Origin: Clostridia bacterium
GTDB lineage: Bacteria > Bacillota > Clostridia > Christensenellales > Aristaeellaceae
Direction: 5' to 3'
Assembly: GCA_017938795.1 (NCBI GenBank)
Contig: JAGBAV010000049.1
Coordinates: 16,964-80,963 of the forward strand
Length of the DNA stretch: 64,000 nucleotides
Under the pieces are notes generated by a model. It did no database searches and had not been told where the DNA came from. It saw nothing but the letters and a program-made list of their open reading frames with translations. Both the position numbers and the translations under genes were made by a program. Shown here piece after piece: positions 41,832 to 49,095 of the stretch; the first letter of the stretch is position 1; each line of letters opens with the position of its first letter.

Positions 41832-42466
41832 GCATCACACCGGAACAGGCGAGATCTATGATCAGCAGCGCGCTGATGAGCGGGGAGCCGAGGGCGTTCT
41901 TTGACGCAGTCAGCGAGGAGCATCCCTGCGCGGTGTATCTTCAGCAGCTGCTTGCGCTGCGCGGCGTCCCGCAGAACCCGGCCTATCACCCGGAGGGCGA
42001 CGCATTTGAGCATACAATGCTCGTCATCAGCGAGGCGGCGAAGGTCAGGGAGAAGGCGGCGGATCCGCTGGCCTTCATGCTGGCAGCGCTCACGCATGAC
42101 CTTGGCAAGGCTGTGTCCACCTGCCTGAATAAGAAGGGAAACTGGTCGTCCGTCGGCCATGAGAACAGCGGTGTTCCGCTGATCTCGAAGATGCTGCGCC
42201 CGCTTGGCTATGATCATGATACAGTGGAGTACTGCATCAATATGTGCAGGCTGCATATGCGCGCGCATACCTGCTTCCACGGGAATGCGCGGGAGGCCAG
42301 CACGGATAAGATGTATGCGCTGTCCGTCTGCCCGCGGGAGTTCGTGATGCTGGTGATCTGCGATGCGCGCGGCAAGGGCGGGGAAAACAAGGGCGATGAG
42401 GAAGAGGCGTTCCTCCTCAGGCGACTTGAAAACTATGAGAAGAGGAATGCATCCTCTGAGGACTGA
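41828..42466 (+). CDS. HD-domain phosphohydrolase
   Basis: A 212-residue HD-superfamily protein. Metal-binding blocks are H in AFEHTMLV, the HD pair in LTHDLGKAV, the H in VGHENSGVP and a later CDARGKG. The layout resembles the HD domain attached to tRNA nucleotidyltransferases, here standing alone. Substrates of such proteins are nucleotides or 2',3'-cyclic phosphates; which one cannot be said. Starts by 4-bp overlap with the small upstream gene, and the TRIC-type gene begins 1 bp after its stop. Confidence 0.85.
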   Translation: MSITPEQARSMISSALMSGEPRAFFDAVSEEHPCAVYLQQLLALRGVPQNPAYHPEGDAFEHTMLVISEAAKVREKAADPLAFMLAALTHDLGKAVSTCLNKKGNWSSVGHENSGVPLISKMLRPLGYDHDTVEYCINMCRLHMRAHTCFHGNAREASTDKMYALSVCPREFVMLVICDARGKGGENKGDEEEAFLLRRLENYEKRNASSED

Positions 42467-42467
42467 T

Positions 42468-43109
42468 ATGGATATCAACTGGATCTATCTGGCCGGGGAA
42501 TGGATCGGCACGGCGGCGTTTGCCGTATCGGGCGCGATGGTCGCGGTCAATAAGCGAAACGATATCTTCGGCGTGCTGCTGCTGGCGATATTCACGGCGC
42601 TGGGCGGCGGCGTCATACGCGATATGCTCATCGGCGATCTTCCGCCGCGCATCTTCGGGAATTTTCATTATGTGCTGCTTGCGATGGTCTGCGCGCTGCT
42701 TGTGTTCTTCTTCGCGAGGATCAACAAGGACCGGTTCCTGAAAGAAGAAAAGCACATTGAGAAAATCAACAATATCTTTGACGCGATCGGCCTTGGCGTC
42801 TTCGCCGTGAATGGCGCGCGCATCGGGCTGGACGCAGGCTTCGGTGGGAATATTTTCATGCTCACGACGCTGGGCATGGTGACGGCTGTCGGCGGCGGCA
42901 TGCTGCGCGACGTCCTGATCCGGGAGATGCCCTTCGTGCTCAGCAAGAGGGTGTATGCCGTCGCGGCGATCTGCGGCGCGCTGGTGTTCTCTGTGCTGGT
43001 CCGGCTCGGCGTTTCCTCCGTGCTGGCTTACGGAATAGGCTGGGCGATCACCACGATGCTGCGCCTGCTGGCAACGGCCTTCCGATGGAATCTGCCGAAG
43101 GCATTCTGA
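42468..43109 (+). CDS. TRIC/UPF0126 family cation channel
   Basis: A 213-residue membrane protein with seven helices, made of two inverted copies. The glycine triplets with following arginine appear twice, ALGGGVIRDMLIGDLPP and AVGGGMLRDVLIREMPF, which is the mark of the UPF0126/TRIC family (bacterial YadS/YicG). Known bacterial TRIC proteins form potassium-permeable trimers. A charged linker (KDRFLKEEKHIEKIN) separates the halves. Start MDINWIYLAGE is chosen because GAGG lies about 7 bases upstream, right at the HD gene stop. Last gene of the plus-strand run. Confidence 0.88.
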   Translation: MDINWIYLAGEWIGTAAFAVSGAMVAVNKRNDIFGVLLLAIFTALGGGVIRDMLIGDLPPRIFGNFHYVLLAMVCALLVFFFARINKDRFLKEEKHIEKINNIFDAIGLGVFAVNGARIGLDAGFGGNIFMLTTLGMVTAVGGGMLRDVLIREMPFVLSKRVYAVAAICGALVFSVLVRLGVSSVLAYGIGWAITTMLRLLATAFRWNLPKAF

Positions 43110-43186
43110 ACAGAAACCGGCATCGTGACGGGAATTGTGCCGCTCTGTCTCTGTGCCTGCGATTCTGCAGAAAAAATGGACATCAC

Positions 43187-43230
43187 AAAAAAGCGCATCT
43201 CTTTCAGTAACTGAATGAGATGCGCTTTTT
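43187..43230. terminator. bidirectional intrinsic terminator
   Basis: A long stem (AAAAAGCGCATCTC with GAGATGCGCTTTTT, with an inner ttcag/ctgaa) has A and T runs on both flanks. It ends the 33379-43109 run and the convergent regulator gene. Confidence 0.9.
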
Positions 43231-43260
43231 GATGGTATGCTGTGCTGCCGGTGAAACCGA

Positions 43261-44727
43261 TCATTCTGCCGCCTTCGCGATCTCGATCAGCTCACGCAGG
43301 ATGGCGATGCTCTCCTCGCGGGAGCAGACGTCGTCCTTCAGAATAACGTCCATGTAATAATCCCGGAAGGCAGAGGAAAGGTTCTTACTTTGGAGAAGGA
43401 TTTCCTGATAGTTGTCGCTAATGTTCCAGTCCGTATCCGGGTTGACGATCGCCAGCGCATAGTTCTCATATCCCGTGATCTCCTTGTCAATAATGAGATC
43501 CGGATTGCGGGAAAACCATATATGGAAATAAGGGCAGTTGAGCATATGAACAAGCAGCGTGGTCAGGATACTGACGCGCTCCTGCGGCGTATAGGGCCGG
43601 ATCAGGAAGAAATGATCCTCCCGTTTTCCTGTGCGGGCGAAATCCTCCATGGCTTCGCGGCTGAGAACGAAGTGCGTGACCTTCCTTTTATGGAAGAGAT
43701 TGTCGTAACGGCTCTTCTGAATCTGATAGAGAGAGGTGATCACGGGGTCGCTCTCACTGACAGGGCTGATGCCCTTGAAAGCCTCTACGATAATGGGATA
43801 AAGCAGATCCGGCGAAATGGAGAAGAAGGGAATATCCGGCTTGATCAGGTAGATCTCCCGGTTATACTCAATGTGTTTGTATTCATCGATGAAGGCCATG
43901 TAGTTCAGCGGGAACGGATCCTTCATATAGCTGCGCGTGGCCTTGATGGGATGGATCAGGCCCTTGCTGTCTTCAAGGATTCTGTCCTTCAGGCGCAGAA
44001 TTCCGTCGCCCGGCTCATTCACACAGTAATAATCGCCCTTCTGCATCGGAGTGAGCATCAGCGTTTTCCTGCTTCCGTGTGAATTGACGCCGCTGATGAA
44101 GATGATTCCGGTACGGAAAGACCATTCGTTGACGTCTTTGGTCTGCGTGAAGGTATAGAGGGAATATACCGGGCAGAAGAGAATGTCGCTTGTGTCGCCG
44201 ACGGTAAGATAGTCCTTCGGGTTATCGGGATATACGGCGATGATGTGATGGATGCTGTGGACGTCGCTGCTGTGCGACAGGCTCGCAAAGCGGCGCAGCA
44301 GCTCGGGGCTGCATTTGCCTAAGATGATGATCTCGATATCATGCAGGGATGAGATGTGGGAAAAGACGTCCTCCATCTTTGAGAAGCCCTTGACGCCGCT
44401 GACAGGCTGCATGGCCGGGGCGTCATCGTTTTTTTGCGGATGCATCAGCCTGTAGAGCAGATTATTGAGGATAACGGTCATCTTCCCCAGCGTGCTGATG
44501 AGCAGCGCGCGCTCAAGGAATGCCCTTTCTTCCTGAGTGAGCTGAAACGAGGGGGAGGCAATGATGGCGTCCATGCATTTCTGATAGCTGGAGGGCTTGC
44601 TCTCGCCGTTGAGAATGCGGATCAGCGCGGTTTTGCTGGAATACCCGAGCTCTGCGGCAGCCACAGAAGTGGACATCTTCCTTGTCTTGAGTATGGAAGA
44701 AAGCGCTTCGGGGAATGTCGTCGTCAT
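43261..44727 (-). CDS. HTH transcriptional regulator with large unrecognised C-terminal domain
   Basis: A 488-residue protein. Residues about 5-55 (LSSILKTRKMSTSVAAAELG, SSKTALIRILNGES) look like an XRE/Cro-type helix-turn-helix. The remaining 400 or so residues do not match a family I know; they contain EIIILGKCSPELLRRF, IEYNREIYLIKP and ALAIVNPDTDWNISD, suggesting an alpha/beta sensor. Base composition is more AT-rich than its neighbours, a hint of recent arrival. AGGAGG lies 5 bases before the ATG. Upstream an inverted repeat overlaps its own start of transcription, consistent with self-control. It faces away from the tat operon, so it may regulate it. Confidence 0.65.
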   Translation of the reverse strand: MTTTFPEALSSILKTRKMSTSVAAAELGYSSKTALIRILNGESKPSSYQKCMDAIIASPSFQLTQEERAFLERALLISTLGKMTVILNNLLYRLMHPQKNDDAPAMQPVSGVKGFSKMEDVFSHISSLHDIEIIILGKCSPELLRRFASLSHSSDVHSIHHIIAVYPDNPKDYLTVGDTSDILFCPVYSLYTFTQTKDVNEWSFRTGIIFISGVNSHGSRKTLMLTPMQKGDYYCVNEPGDGILRLKDRILEDSKGLIHPIKATRSYMKDPFPLNYMAFIDEYKHIEYNREIYLIKPDIPFFSISPDLLYPIIVEAFKGISPVSESDPVITSLYQIQKSRYDNLFHKRKVTHFVLSREAMEDFARTGKREDHFFLIRPYTPQERVSILTTLLVHMLNCPYFHIWFSRNPDLIIDKEITGYENYALAIVNPDTDWNISDNYQEILLQSKNLSSAFRDYYMDVILKDDVCSREESIAILRELIEIAKAAE

Positions 44728-44758
44728 ATGTGCCTCCTGAAAATGTATGCAGCAATGG

Positions 44759-44790
44759 GCAGGATGCTGTCCTGCAGATAATATATTATA
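44759..44790 (-). promoter_or_regulatory. -10 element and operator-like inverted repeat of the regulator gene
   Basis: On the minus strand TATAAT (44785-44790) is followed by the inverted repeat GCAGGA/TCCTGC (44759-44764 with 44770-44775) within the first 20 transcribed bases. No good -35 is visible. Confidence 0.5.
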
Positions 44791-44873
44791 TCATTTTGTC
44801 TGCTAAAATAGATTTCATTTCAATAAAAAACCTGTAATTATGTGAAAAAGAAACAGAATAATCGCTAAATTTT

Positions 44874-44954
44874 GATCAAACAATTGTTATCATACTCCAA
44901 ACGGTTTACAAAACGTTTGAGAATAAGGTATAATAAGCAGGCAATTGTTTGATC
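44874..44954. repeat. 13-bp perfect inverted repeat flanking the tat promoter
   Basis: GATCAAACAATTG at 44874-44886 and its exact reverse complement CAATTGTTTGATC at 44942-44954. The 55 bp between them contain the whole tat promoter. A smaller repeat, CAAACG/CGTTTG (44898-44903 with 44914-44919), sits inside and overlaps the -35 element. Confidence 0.7.
44905..44934 (+). promoter_or_regulatory. promoter of the tat operon
   Basis: TTTACA (44905-44910) and TATAAT (44929-44934), 18 bp apart, about 34 bp before the first tat start codon. Confidence 0.7.
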
Positions 44955-44967
44955 TGGAGGAATGGTC

Positions 44968-45294
44968 GTGTTTAATATCGGCGCTACCGAGCTGATCCTG
45001 ATCCTGCTGATTGCGTTCGTTGTCGTAGGCCCGAAGGATCTGCCGAAGATTGCAAGAGCGATCGGCCGGTTCATCAAGTATGCCCGCAATCTGATCAAGG
45101 AAATCTCCAAGGAAACCGGCTTCAGCGAGATCGCAGACGAGCTGCGCGGCGTGGAGAAGGATGTGAAGGAGACGATCCGCTCGGTGGATATCCGCGAGGA
45201 TCTTAAACAGACGAAGGCCGATATCGACAAGGAAATCAAGGACGCCGCGAAGGAAGTTGACGTCCGCGGGATCGAAAAGGAAATCAACAGCTGA
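44968..45294 (+). CDS. Sec-independent translocase TatB-like / TatA-family protein
   Basis: A 108-residue twin-arginine translocase subunit. The opening FNIGATELILILLIAFVVVGP followed by KDLPKIARAIGRFIKYA is the TatA/B signature: one short helix, the VGP hinge, then an amphipathic helix. The long acidic-basic tail (about 75 residues) and the FNIGATEL opening favour TatB over TatA. The GTG at 44968 is chosen because GGAGG is 7 bases away; the ATG two codons upstream is one base from the site. It is the first gene of tatB-like, tatA, tatC. Works in the cytoplasmic membrane to export folded proteins. Confidence 0.85.
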   Translation: MFNIGATELILILLIAFVVVGPKDLPKIARAIGRFIKYARNLIKEISKETGFSEIADELRGVEKDVKETIRSVDIREDLKQTKADIDKEIKDAAKEVDVRGIEKEINS

Positions 45295-45335
45295 TTCAGG
45301 AAATAAGAGAGAAATCTCTAAGGAGGAATTTTATT

Positions 45336-45497
45336 ATGAGACTGGGAACCATGGAAATCGTACTGATCCTCGTGCTGGCGCTGGTCATCTTCGGCGGCGG
45401 CAAGATTGCCGGCGTGGGCAAGGCGCTGGGCCAGAGCATCCGCGAATTCAAGGATGAGCTCAAGCCGGAAGACAAGAAGTCCGACGAAAATAAGTAA
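45336..45497 (+). CDS. tatA: TatA, small pore-forming subunit
   Basis: A 53-residue gene with AAGGAGG about 9 bases upstream. The product is one helix (MEIVLILVLALVIFGGG) and an amphipathic segment KIAGVGKALGQSIREFKDEL with an acidic-basic end, as in minimal TatA proteins. The hinge reads FGGGKI instead of the common FGPKKL, a small deviation. It oligomerises to open the path for folded substrates delivered by TatC. Gap to the TatB-like gene is 41 bp. It is short but fully formed. Confidence 0.85.
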   Translation: MRLGTMEIVLILVLALVIFGGGKIAGVGKALGQSIREFKDELKPEDKKSDENK

Positions 45498-45518
45498 TCA
45501 GGGCGAATAATCTTCACG

Positions 45519-45549
45519 CGGCGGGCGCCCACATGCGTCCGCCGTTTTC
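45519..45549 (+). terminator. weak terminator / attenuator between tatA and tatC
   Basis: A 10-bp GC stem with one G-T pair (45519-45528 with 45535-45544) is followed by four T then CTG. It could lower tatC expression relative to tatA, matching the excess of TatA needed. Confidence 0.55.
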
Positions 45550-45615
45550 TGTTCCTGCTGCTCCTTGGCGCAGGGGACGGAATCTATCATGATCATTTGG
45601 AAGGATTAGCTTGAT

Positions 45616-46380
45616 ATGAGCAAGAAGGAAAACAAGACCGTCAGCTCGCATGACGAGAGCGTGGTGTCCAATGCGCAGCCGATTCTCTCCCATCTGCTGG
45701 CGATGCGCAAGCTGGTGGTCTCCTGTGTGATTGCGGTGCTGGTCGGATTTATCGGCGCATTCTATTTTCTGTGTGAGCCGCTGATGAATTTCATCATGAT
45801 GCCCATTGAGGCGCGCGGCATCCAGATTATCTATACCGCGGTCAGCGAGGCGCTGACCACGCAGCTGAAGGTGTCCTTCATGGCCGGCATTGTCTGCGTC
45901 AGCCCGTTCATCTTCTATCAGATCTGGCTTTTTATCAAGCCTGCGCTCTATGACAACGAAATCCGCCTGTTCAGGAGCATGTTCTTCATTGCGGTGTTCC
46001 TGTTCATTCTGGGCGTTGCGTTCTGCTATCGCTATGTGTATGAGCTGGCCATCAACTTCTTCCTTGTCTCCGGCGAAGGGCTGGCTACGCCAATGCTCTC
46101 CATTGATAAATATGTTGGATTCCTTGTGTCGTTCATCCTGCCCTTCGGCGTGGTGTTTGAATTGCCGGTTGCCATCTATATGGCCACGCGCATGGGCCTT
46201 GTGAGCTATGAGGGGCTGGCAAGGAACCGCAAGTTCGTCTTCTTCGGTATCTTTATTGCTGCCGCCATTCTCACCCCGCCGGACGTCATCTCCCAGATCA
46301 TGCTCGGTCTGCCGATGTTTGCGCTCTATGAGGTCGGCGTGCAGGTCGCGCGCTTTACGAAGAATCGCCGTGCTGCGTAA
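45616..46380 (+). CDS. tatC: Sec-independent translocase subunit TatC
   Basis: A 254-residue six-helix protein, receptor for twin-arginine signal peptides. Blocks ILSHLLAMRKLVV (N-terminal amphipathic start), SPFIFYQIWLFIKPALYDNE and LPFGVVFELPVAI are typical; the glutamates in YDNE and VFELP correspond to functionally important positions. The N-terminus has a polar extension of about 22 residues. The 118-bp gap to tatA holds the attenuator hairpin and a weak ribosome site. Closed by a terminator. Confidence 0.95.
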   Translation: MSKKENKTVSSHDESVVSNAQPILSHLLAMRKLVVSCVIAVLVGFIGAFYFLCEPLMNFIMMPIEARGIQIIYTAVSEALTTQLKVSFMAGIVCVSPFIFYQIWLFIKPALYDNEIRLFRSMFFIAVFLFILGVAFCYRYVYELAINFFLVSGEGLATPMLSIDKYVGFLVSFILPFGVVFELPVAIYMATRMGLVSYEGLARNRKFVFFGIFIAAAILTPPDVISQIMLGLPMFALYEVGVQVARFTKNRRAA

Positions 46381-46392
46381 AGTCAATATCTG

Positions 46393-46423
46393 CGCCTGCG
46401 TCTGTATGACGCGGGCGTTTTTT
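46393..46423 (+). terminator. intrinsic terminator of the tat operon
   Basis: A 10-bp stem with one G-T pair (46393-46402 with 46408-46417) and a five-base loop runs into six T. Confidence 0.8.
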
Positions 46424-46479
46424 GCTTTTCTGCGGAGGAGATATTGTCATTTATGTGTGCCGCTGGGGACAGAATGGTG

Positions 46480-46508
46480 TTGCGATACGGGTGGTTATCT
46501 GCTATTCT
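46480..46508 (+). promoter_or_regulatory. promoter of the GH51 gene
   Basis: TTGCGA (46480-46485) and TATTCT (46503-46508), 17 bp apart, with TG one base before the -10; about 27 bp before the start codon. Confidence 0.55.
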
Positions 46509-46534
46509 GAGGATAACAGAAGGGAGGCTGTGTT

Positions 46535-48031
46535 ATGCCTGTTACCGTGAATATCACCCCTCAGCGCTGCATCGGTCAGCGAAGCGAGATGCTTTACGGT
46601 CACTTTATCGAGCATTTCCATCGCCAGATCTACGGCGGCGTCTATCAGCCCGGTCATCCTCTGTCTGATGAGGATGGCTTCCGCACCGACGTCCTTGAGG
46701 CTATGCGCCGCATCAAGGTGCCGATCCTGCGCTGGCCGGGAGGCTGCTTTGTCTCCGCCTATCACTGGAAGGATGCGGTCGGCCCGCAGCGCAATCCGAT
46801 GTTTGACAAAGCGTGGCGTGTGGAGGATCCCAATACCTTCGGCACGGACGAATATGTCGCCCTCTGCCGCAAGATCGGCTGCGAGCCGTATATCTGCACC
46901 AATGCAGGCACAGGCACCGCAGAGGAGATGAGCGACTGGGTCGAATACTGCAACCTTGAGAACGAGGGCAAGTATGCGAAGTGGCGTATTGCCAACGGAC
47001 ATGAGCAGCCGCATGCCGTGCGCTACTGGTCCATCGGCAACGAGAACTACGGCTTCTGGGAGATCGGCGCGAAGTCCTCTGAGGAATGGGGCAGGCTGGT
47101 GCTCGAGGCGGCGAAGATGATCTCCCATGTCGATCCGACGGCAGAGCTGAGCGCCGCCGCGCTGTCCGACCCGGCGTGGAATCTCAATCTGCTCATGCAC
47201 TGCGGCAGGCACCTTGACTGGATCTCGATCCATGAATACTGGGACATGATGCCGGAAAACAATGCGCCGTCGCCCTATGAGCAGTGCATGGCGTTCACCG
47301 ACAGGATTGATCATTCCGTGCATGAGGTGAGGGGTATGCTCGCCGCGCTCAAGCTGGACGGGAAGATCAAGATCGCCTTTGACGAGTGGAATCTGCGCTC
47401 GTGGCATCATCCGAATGTCCATACCATCCGTCAGGGCGTGGAGAAGTCCGAGTATATCACGCCGCGGGATAAGAACGATATCAACAGCACCTACACCATG
47501 GCGGACGCGGTCTTCACCGCCTGCTTCCTCAATGCGATGCACAGGCACTGCGATATCGTCGGCATGGCGAATTTCGCACCGATCCTCAATACGCGCGGCT
47601 GCATCTACAGCCACGACAAGGGCATCGTGCTGCGCAGCACCTATCATGTCTTCGATCTGTATGTCAATCACATGGGCGATACGGTCGTGGACCTCTGGCA
47701 GACGGAGACGCCGACGATGGATGTCCCGCATAAGCAGGGGCATATCGTCCGCGTGAATACGCTGGATATGCTGGCGACGACCTTCTCCGATCGCCCGGGC
47801 ATGGCGGTCTCCGCCGTCAACAAGCACCCGGACAGCGCGCAGGAGATTGTCATCCCGCTGTCCGCCCCGGCGAAGGTTACCGTGCTGACGCTCAACGGCG
47901 ATAGCAAGGACGCCTATAATGACGTGGATCACGAGGGTGTGAAGGTCACGCGCAGGGAGCTGGGCGTATGCGAAGGCGAGCTCCGCCTGACGCTGGAGCC
48001 GCACTCCGTCAATATCATCGAGCTTGCATAA
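46535..48031 (+). CDS. alpha-L-arabinofuranosidase, glycoside hydrolase family 51
   Basis: A 498-residue GH51 enzyme, close in length to AbfA of bacilli. The opening YGHFIEHFHRQIYGGVY, the RWPGGCFVSAYHWKD block, acid/base E170 in SIGNENYG and nucleophile E284 in AFDEWN are all present; a C-terminal beta-domain follows. It releases arabinofuranose from arabinoxylan or arabinan oligomers. No signal peptide, so cytoplasmic. AGGGAGG upstream of the ATG. Monocistronic, but functionally linked to the xylan genes in the two other loci. Confidence 0.95.
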   Translation: MPVTVNITPQRCIGQRSEMLYGHFIEHFHRQIYGGVYQPGHPLSDEDGFRTDVLEAMRRIKVPILRWPGGCFVSAYHWKDAVGPQRNPMFDKAWRVEDPNTFGTDEYVALCRKIGCEPYICTNAGTGTAEEMSDWVEYCNLENEGKYAKWRIANGHEQPHAVRYWSIGNENYGFWEIGAKSSEEWGRLVLEAAKMISHVDPTAELSAAALSDPAWNLNLLMHCGRHLDWISIHEYWDMMPENNAPSPYEQCMAFTDRIDHSVHEVRGMLAALKLDGKIKIAFDEWNLRSWHHPNVHTIRQGVEKSEYITPRDKNDINSTYTMADAVFTACFLNAMHRHCDIVGMANFAPILNTRGCIYSHDKGIVLRSTYHVFDLYVNHMGDTVVDLWQTETPTMDVPHKQGHIVRVNTLDMLATTFSDRPGMAVSAVNKHPDSAQEIVIPLSAPAKVTVLTLNGDSKDAYNDVDHEGVKVTRRELGVCEGELRLTLEPHSVNIIELA

Positions 48032-48041
48032 TCCTGTTAAT

Positions 48042-48081
48042 CAAATAGAAACAGCGCCTCCGGAGTATTCCGGGGGCGCTG
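48042..48081 (-). terminator. terminator of the amidohydrolase gene
   Basis: A 13-bp stem with one G-T pair (48052-48064 with 48069-48081, loop GTAT) is followed on the minus strand by TTTCTATTTG. It may also stop transcription from GH51. Confidence 0.75.
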
Positions 48082-48095
48082 CTTGATGGTGTCCG

Positions 48096-48935
48096 TTACA
48101 GGCCGAGCAGCCTTTCGGCATTCCCGCCGAGGATGGCGTCCGTCTGCGCTTTCTCAAGGGGCATGGAACGGATCAGGCGGATGGTGTCCGCCGGGTCTCC
48201 CCATGGGCTGTCGGAGCCGAAGAGAATATGATCGGAGCCGAAGGCGTTGACAAGATGACAAAATACTTCTCCGGGCATCTGATGCAGGAAGTTGTTGTCA
48301 TAGTCATCCGGCTCGAGCGGCGTGATCTCGCCGAGGGAAAAGGCTGTATCCAGATAAACATTCCTTCCGCAGAGACAATCAGTCACCATATCCCAGTTGC
48401 GCCAGCCGCCCATATGCGCGCAGATGATCGTAACGGGGCCGGCCTTGTCAAGGGCGCGCGCCGTCATATCCGGCGAGCAGCGGACAACGCCGGGGAAGCC
48501 GATATCCTCCCCCGCATGCATCAGCACGATCAGCCCGAGCTCGCCCGCCCTGCGCAGGATGCGCACATAGCGTGGGTCATCGATGTCCGCTCCCTGATAG
48601 ACAGGATGGATTTTGATACCTTTCAGGCCTGCCTGCGCGATGCGCTCGAGCTCTTTCTCCGCTTCCGGTGTGTCGGGATGGATCCCGCCGAAGTAGATGA
48701 GCCCGTCCTGCCCGTTGAGGCTGATGGAGATGTCGTTGATGGAGGAGGTCTTTGCCGGATTGGTGACCACGGGCAGCACGACGCTGCGATGAACGCCGGC
48801 GCGATGCATAGAATCAAGCAGCCCGCCGCGCGTCCCGTCGGAGAAGGAAACGCAGTGGCTGGCCTTTTTCAGTTTGTCAACTGCTGACGGAGCGATTCTG
48901 TCGGGAAATGTATGCGTATGAATATCGATGATCAT
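48096..48935 (-). CDS. amidohydrolase family protein (COG2159-type, TIM barrel)
   Basis: A 279-residue metal-dependent hydrolase or decarboxylase. The first metal pair is in MIIDIHTHTFPD (HxH); further blocks are KGIKIHPVYQG, VLMHAGEDIGF, IICAHMGGWRN and the Asp of FGSDSPWGDP. This is the gamma-resorcylate decarboxylase / ACMSD-like amidohydrolase branch, whose members act on aromatic or lactone substrates. The start is set at MIIDIH with AAAGGGG upstream; the frame runs on beyond it into the intergenic promoter region. It is divergent from the CoA-ligase operon, which also suggests aromatic-acid metabolism. Confidence 0.8.
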   Translation of the reverse strand: MIIDIHTHTFPDRIAPSAVDKLKKASHCVSFSDGTRGGLLDSMHRAGVHRSVVLPVVTNPAKTSSINDISISLNGQDGLIYFGGIHPDTPEAEKELERIAQAGLKGIKIHPVYQGADIDDPRYVRILRRAGELGLIVLMHAGEDIGFPGVVRCSPDMTARALDKAGPVTIICAHMGGWRNWDMVTDCLCGRNVYLDTAFSLGEITPLEPDDYDNNFLHQMPGEVFCHLVNAFGSDHILFGSDSPWGDPADTIRLIRSMPLEKAQTDAILGGNAERLLGL

Positions 48936-48960
48936 GTTGTTCAACCCCTTTGACAGGAAC

Positions 48961-48989
48961 AGTTTACGCCGGTATGTGTGCATTGTCAA
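48961..48989 (-). promoter_or_regulatory. promoter of the amidohydrolase gene
   Basis: On the minus strand TTGACA (48984-48989) and TAAACT (48961-48966), 17 bp apart. Confidence 0.7.
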
Positions 48990-49022
48990 GCAAAAAGAAA
49001 TGAAAATGGCGTTGACAAAATG

Positions 49023-49051
49023 TTGACAGAATATGGAACCGATGATAGAAT
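49023..49051 (+). promoter_or_regulatory. promoter of the CoA-ligase/IorAB operon
   Basis: TTGACA (49023-49028) and TAGAAT (49046-49051), 17 bp apart. A second TTGACA lies 11 bp upstream (49012-49017), a direct repeat that could bind a regulator. Confidence 0.75.
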
Positions 49052-49095
49052 AGAGTCCGTACACTGCCACAACACATAACAAAGGAGAAAATGCT

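Noticed and set aside
44962-44967. ATG two codons upstream of the chosen TatB-like start.
   Set aside because: Only one base from GGAGG; the GTG gives proper spacing and the family-typical FNIG opening.
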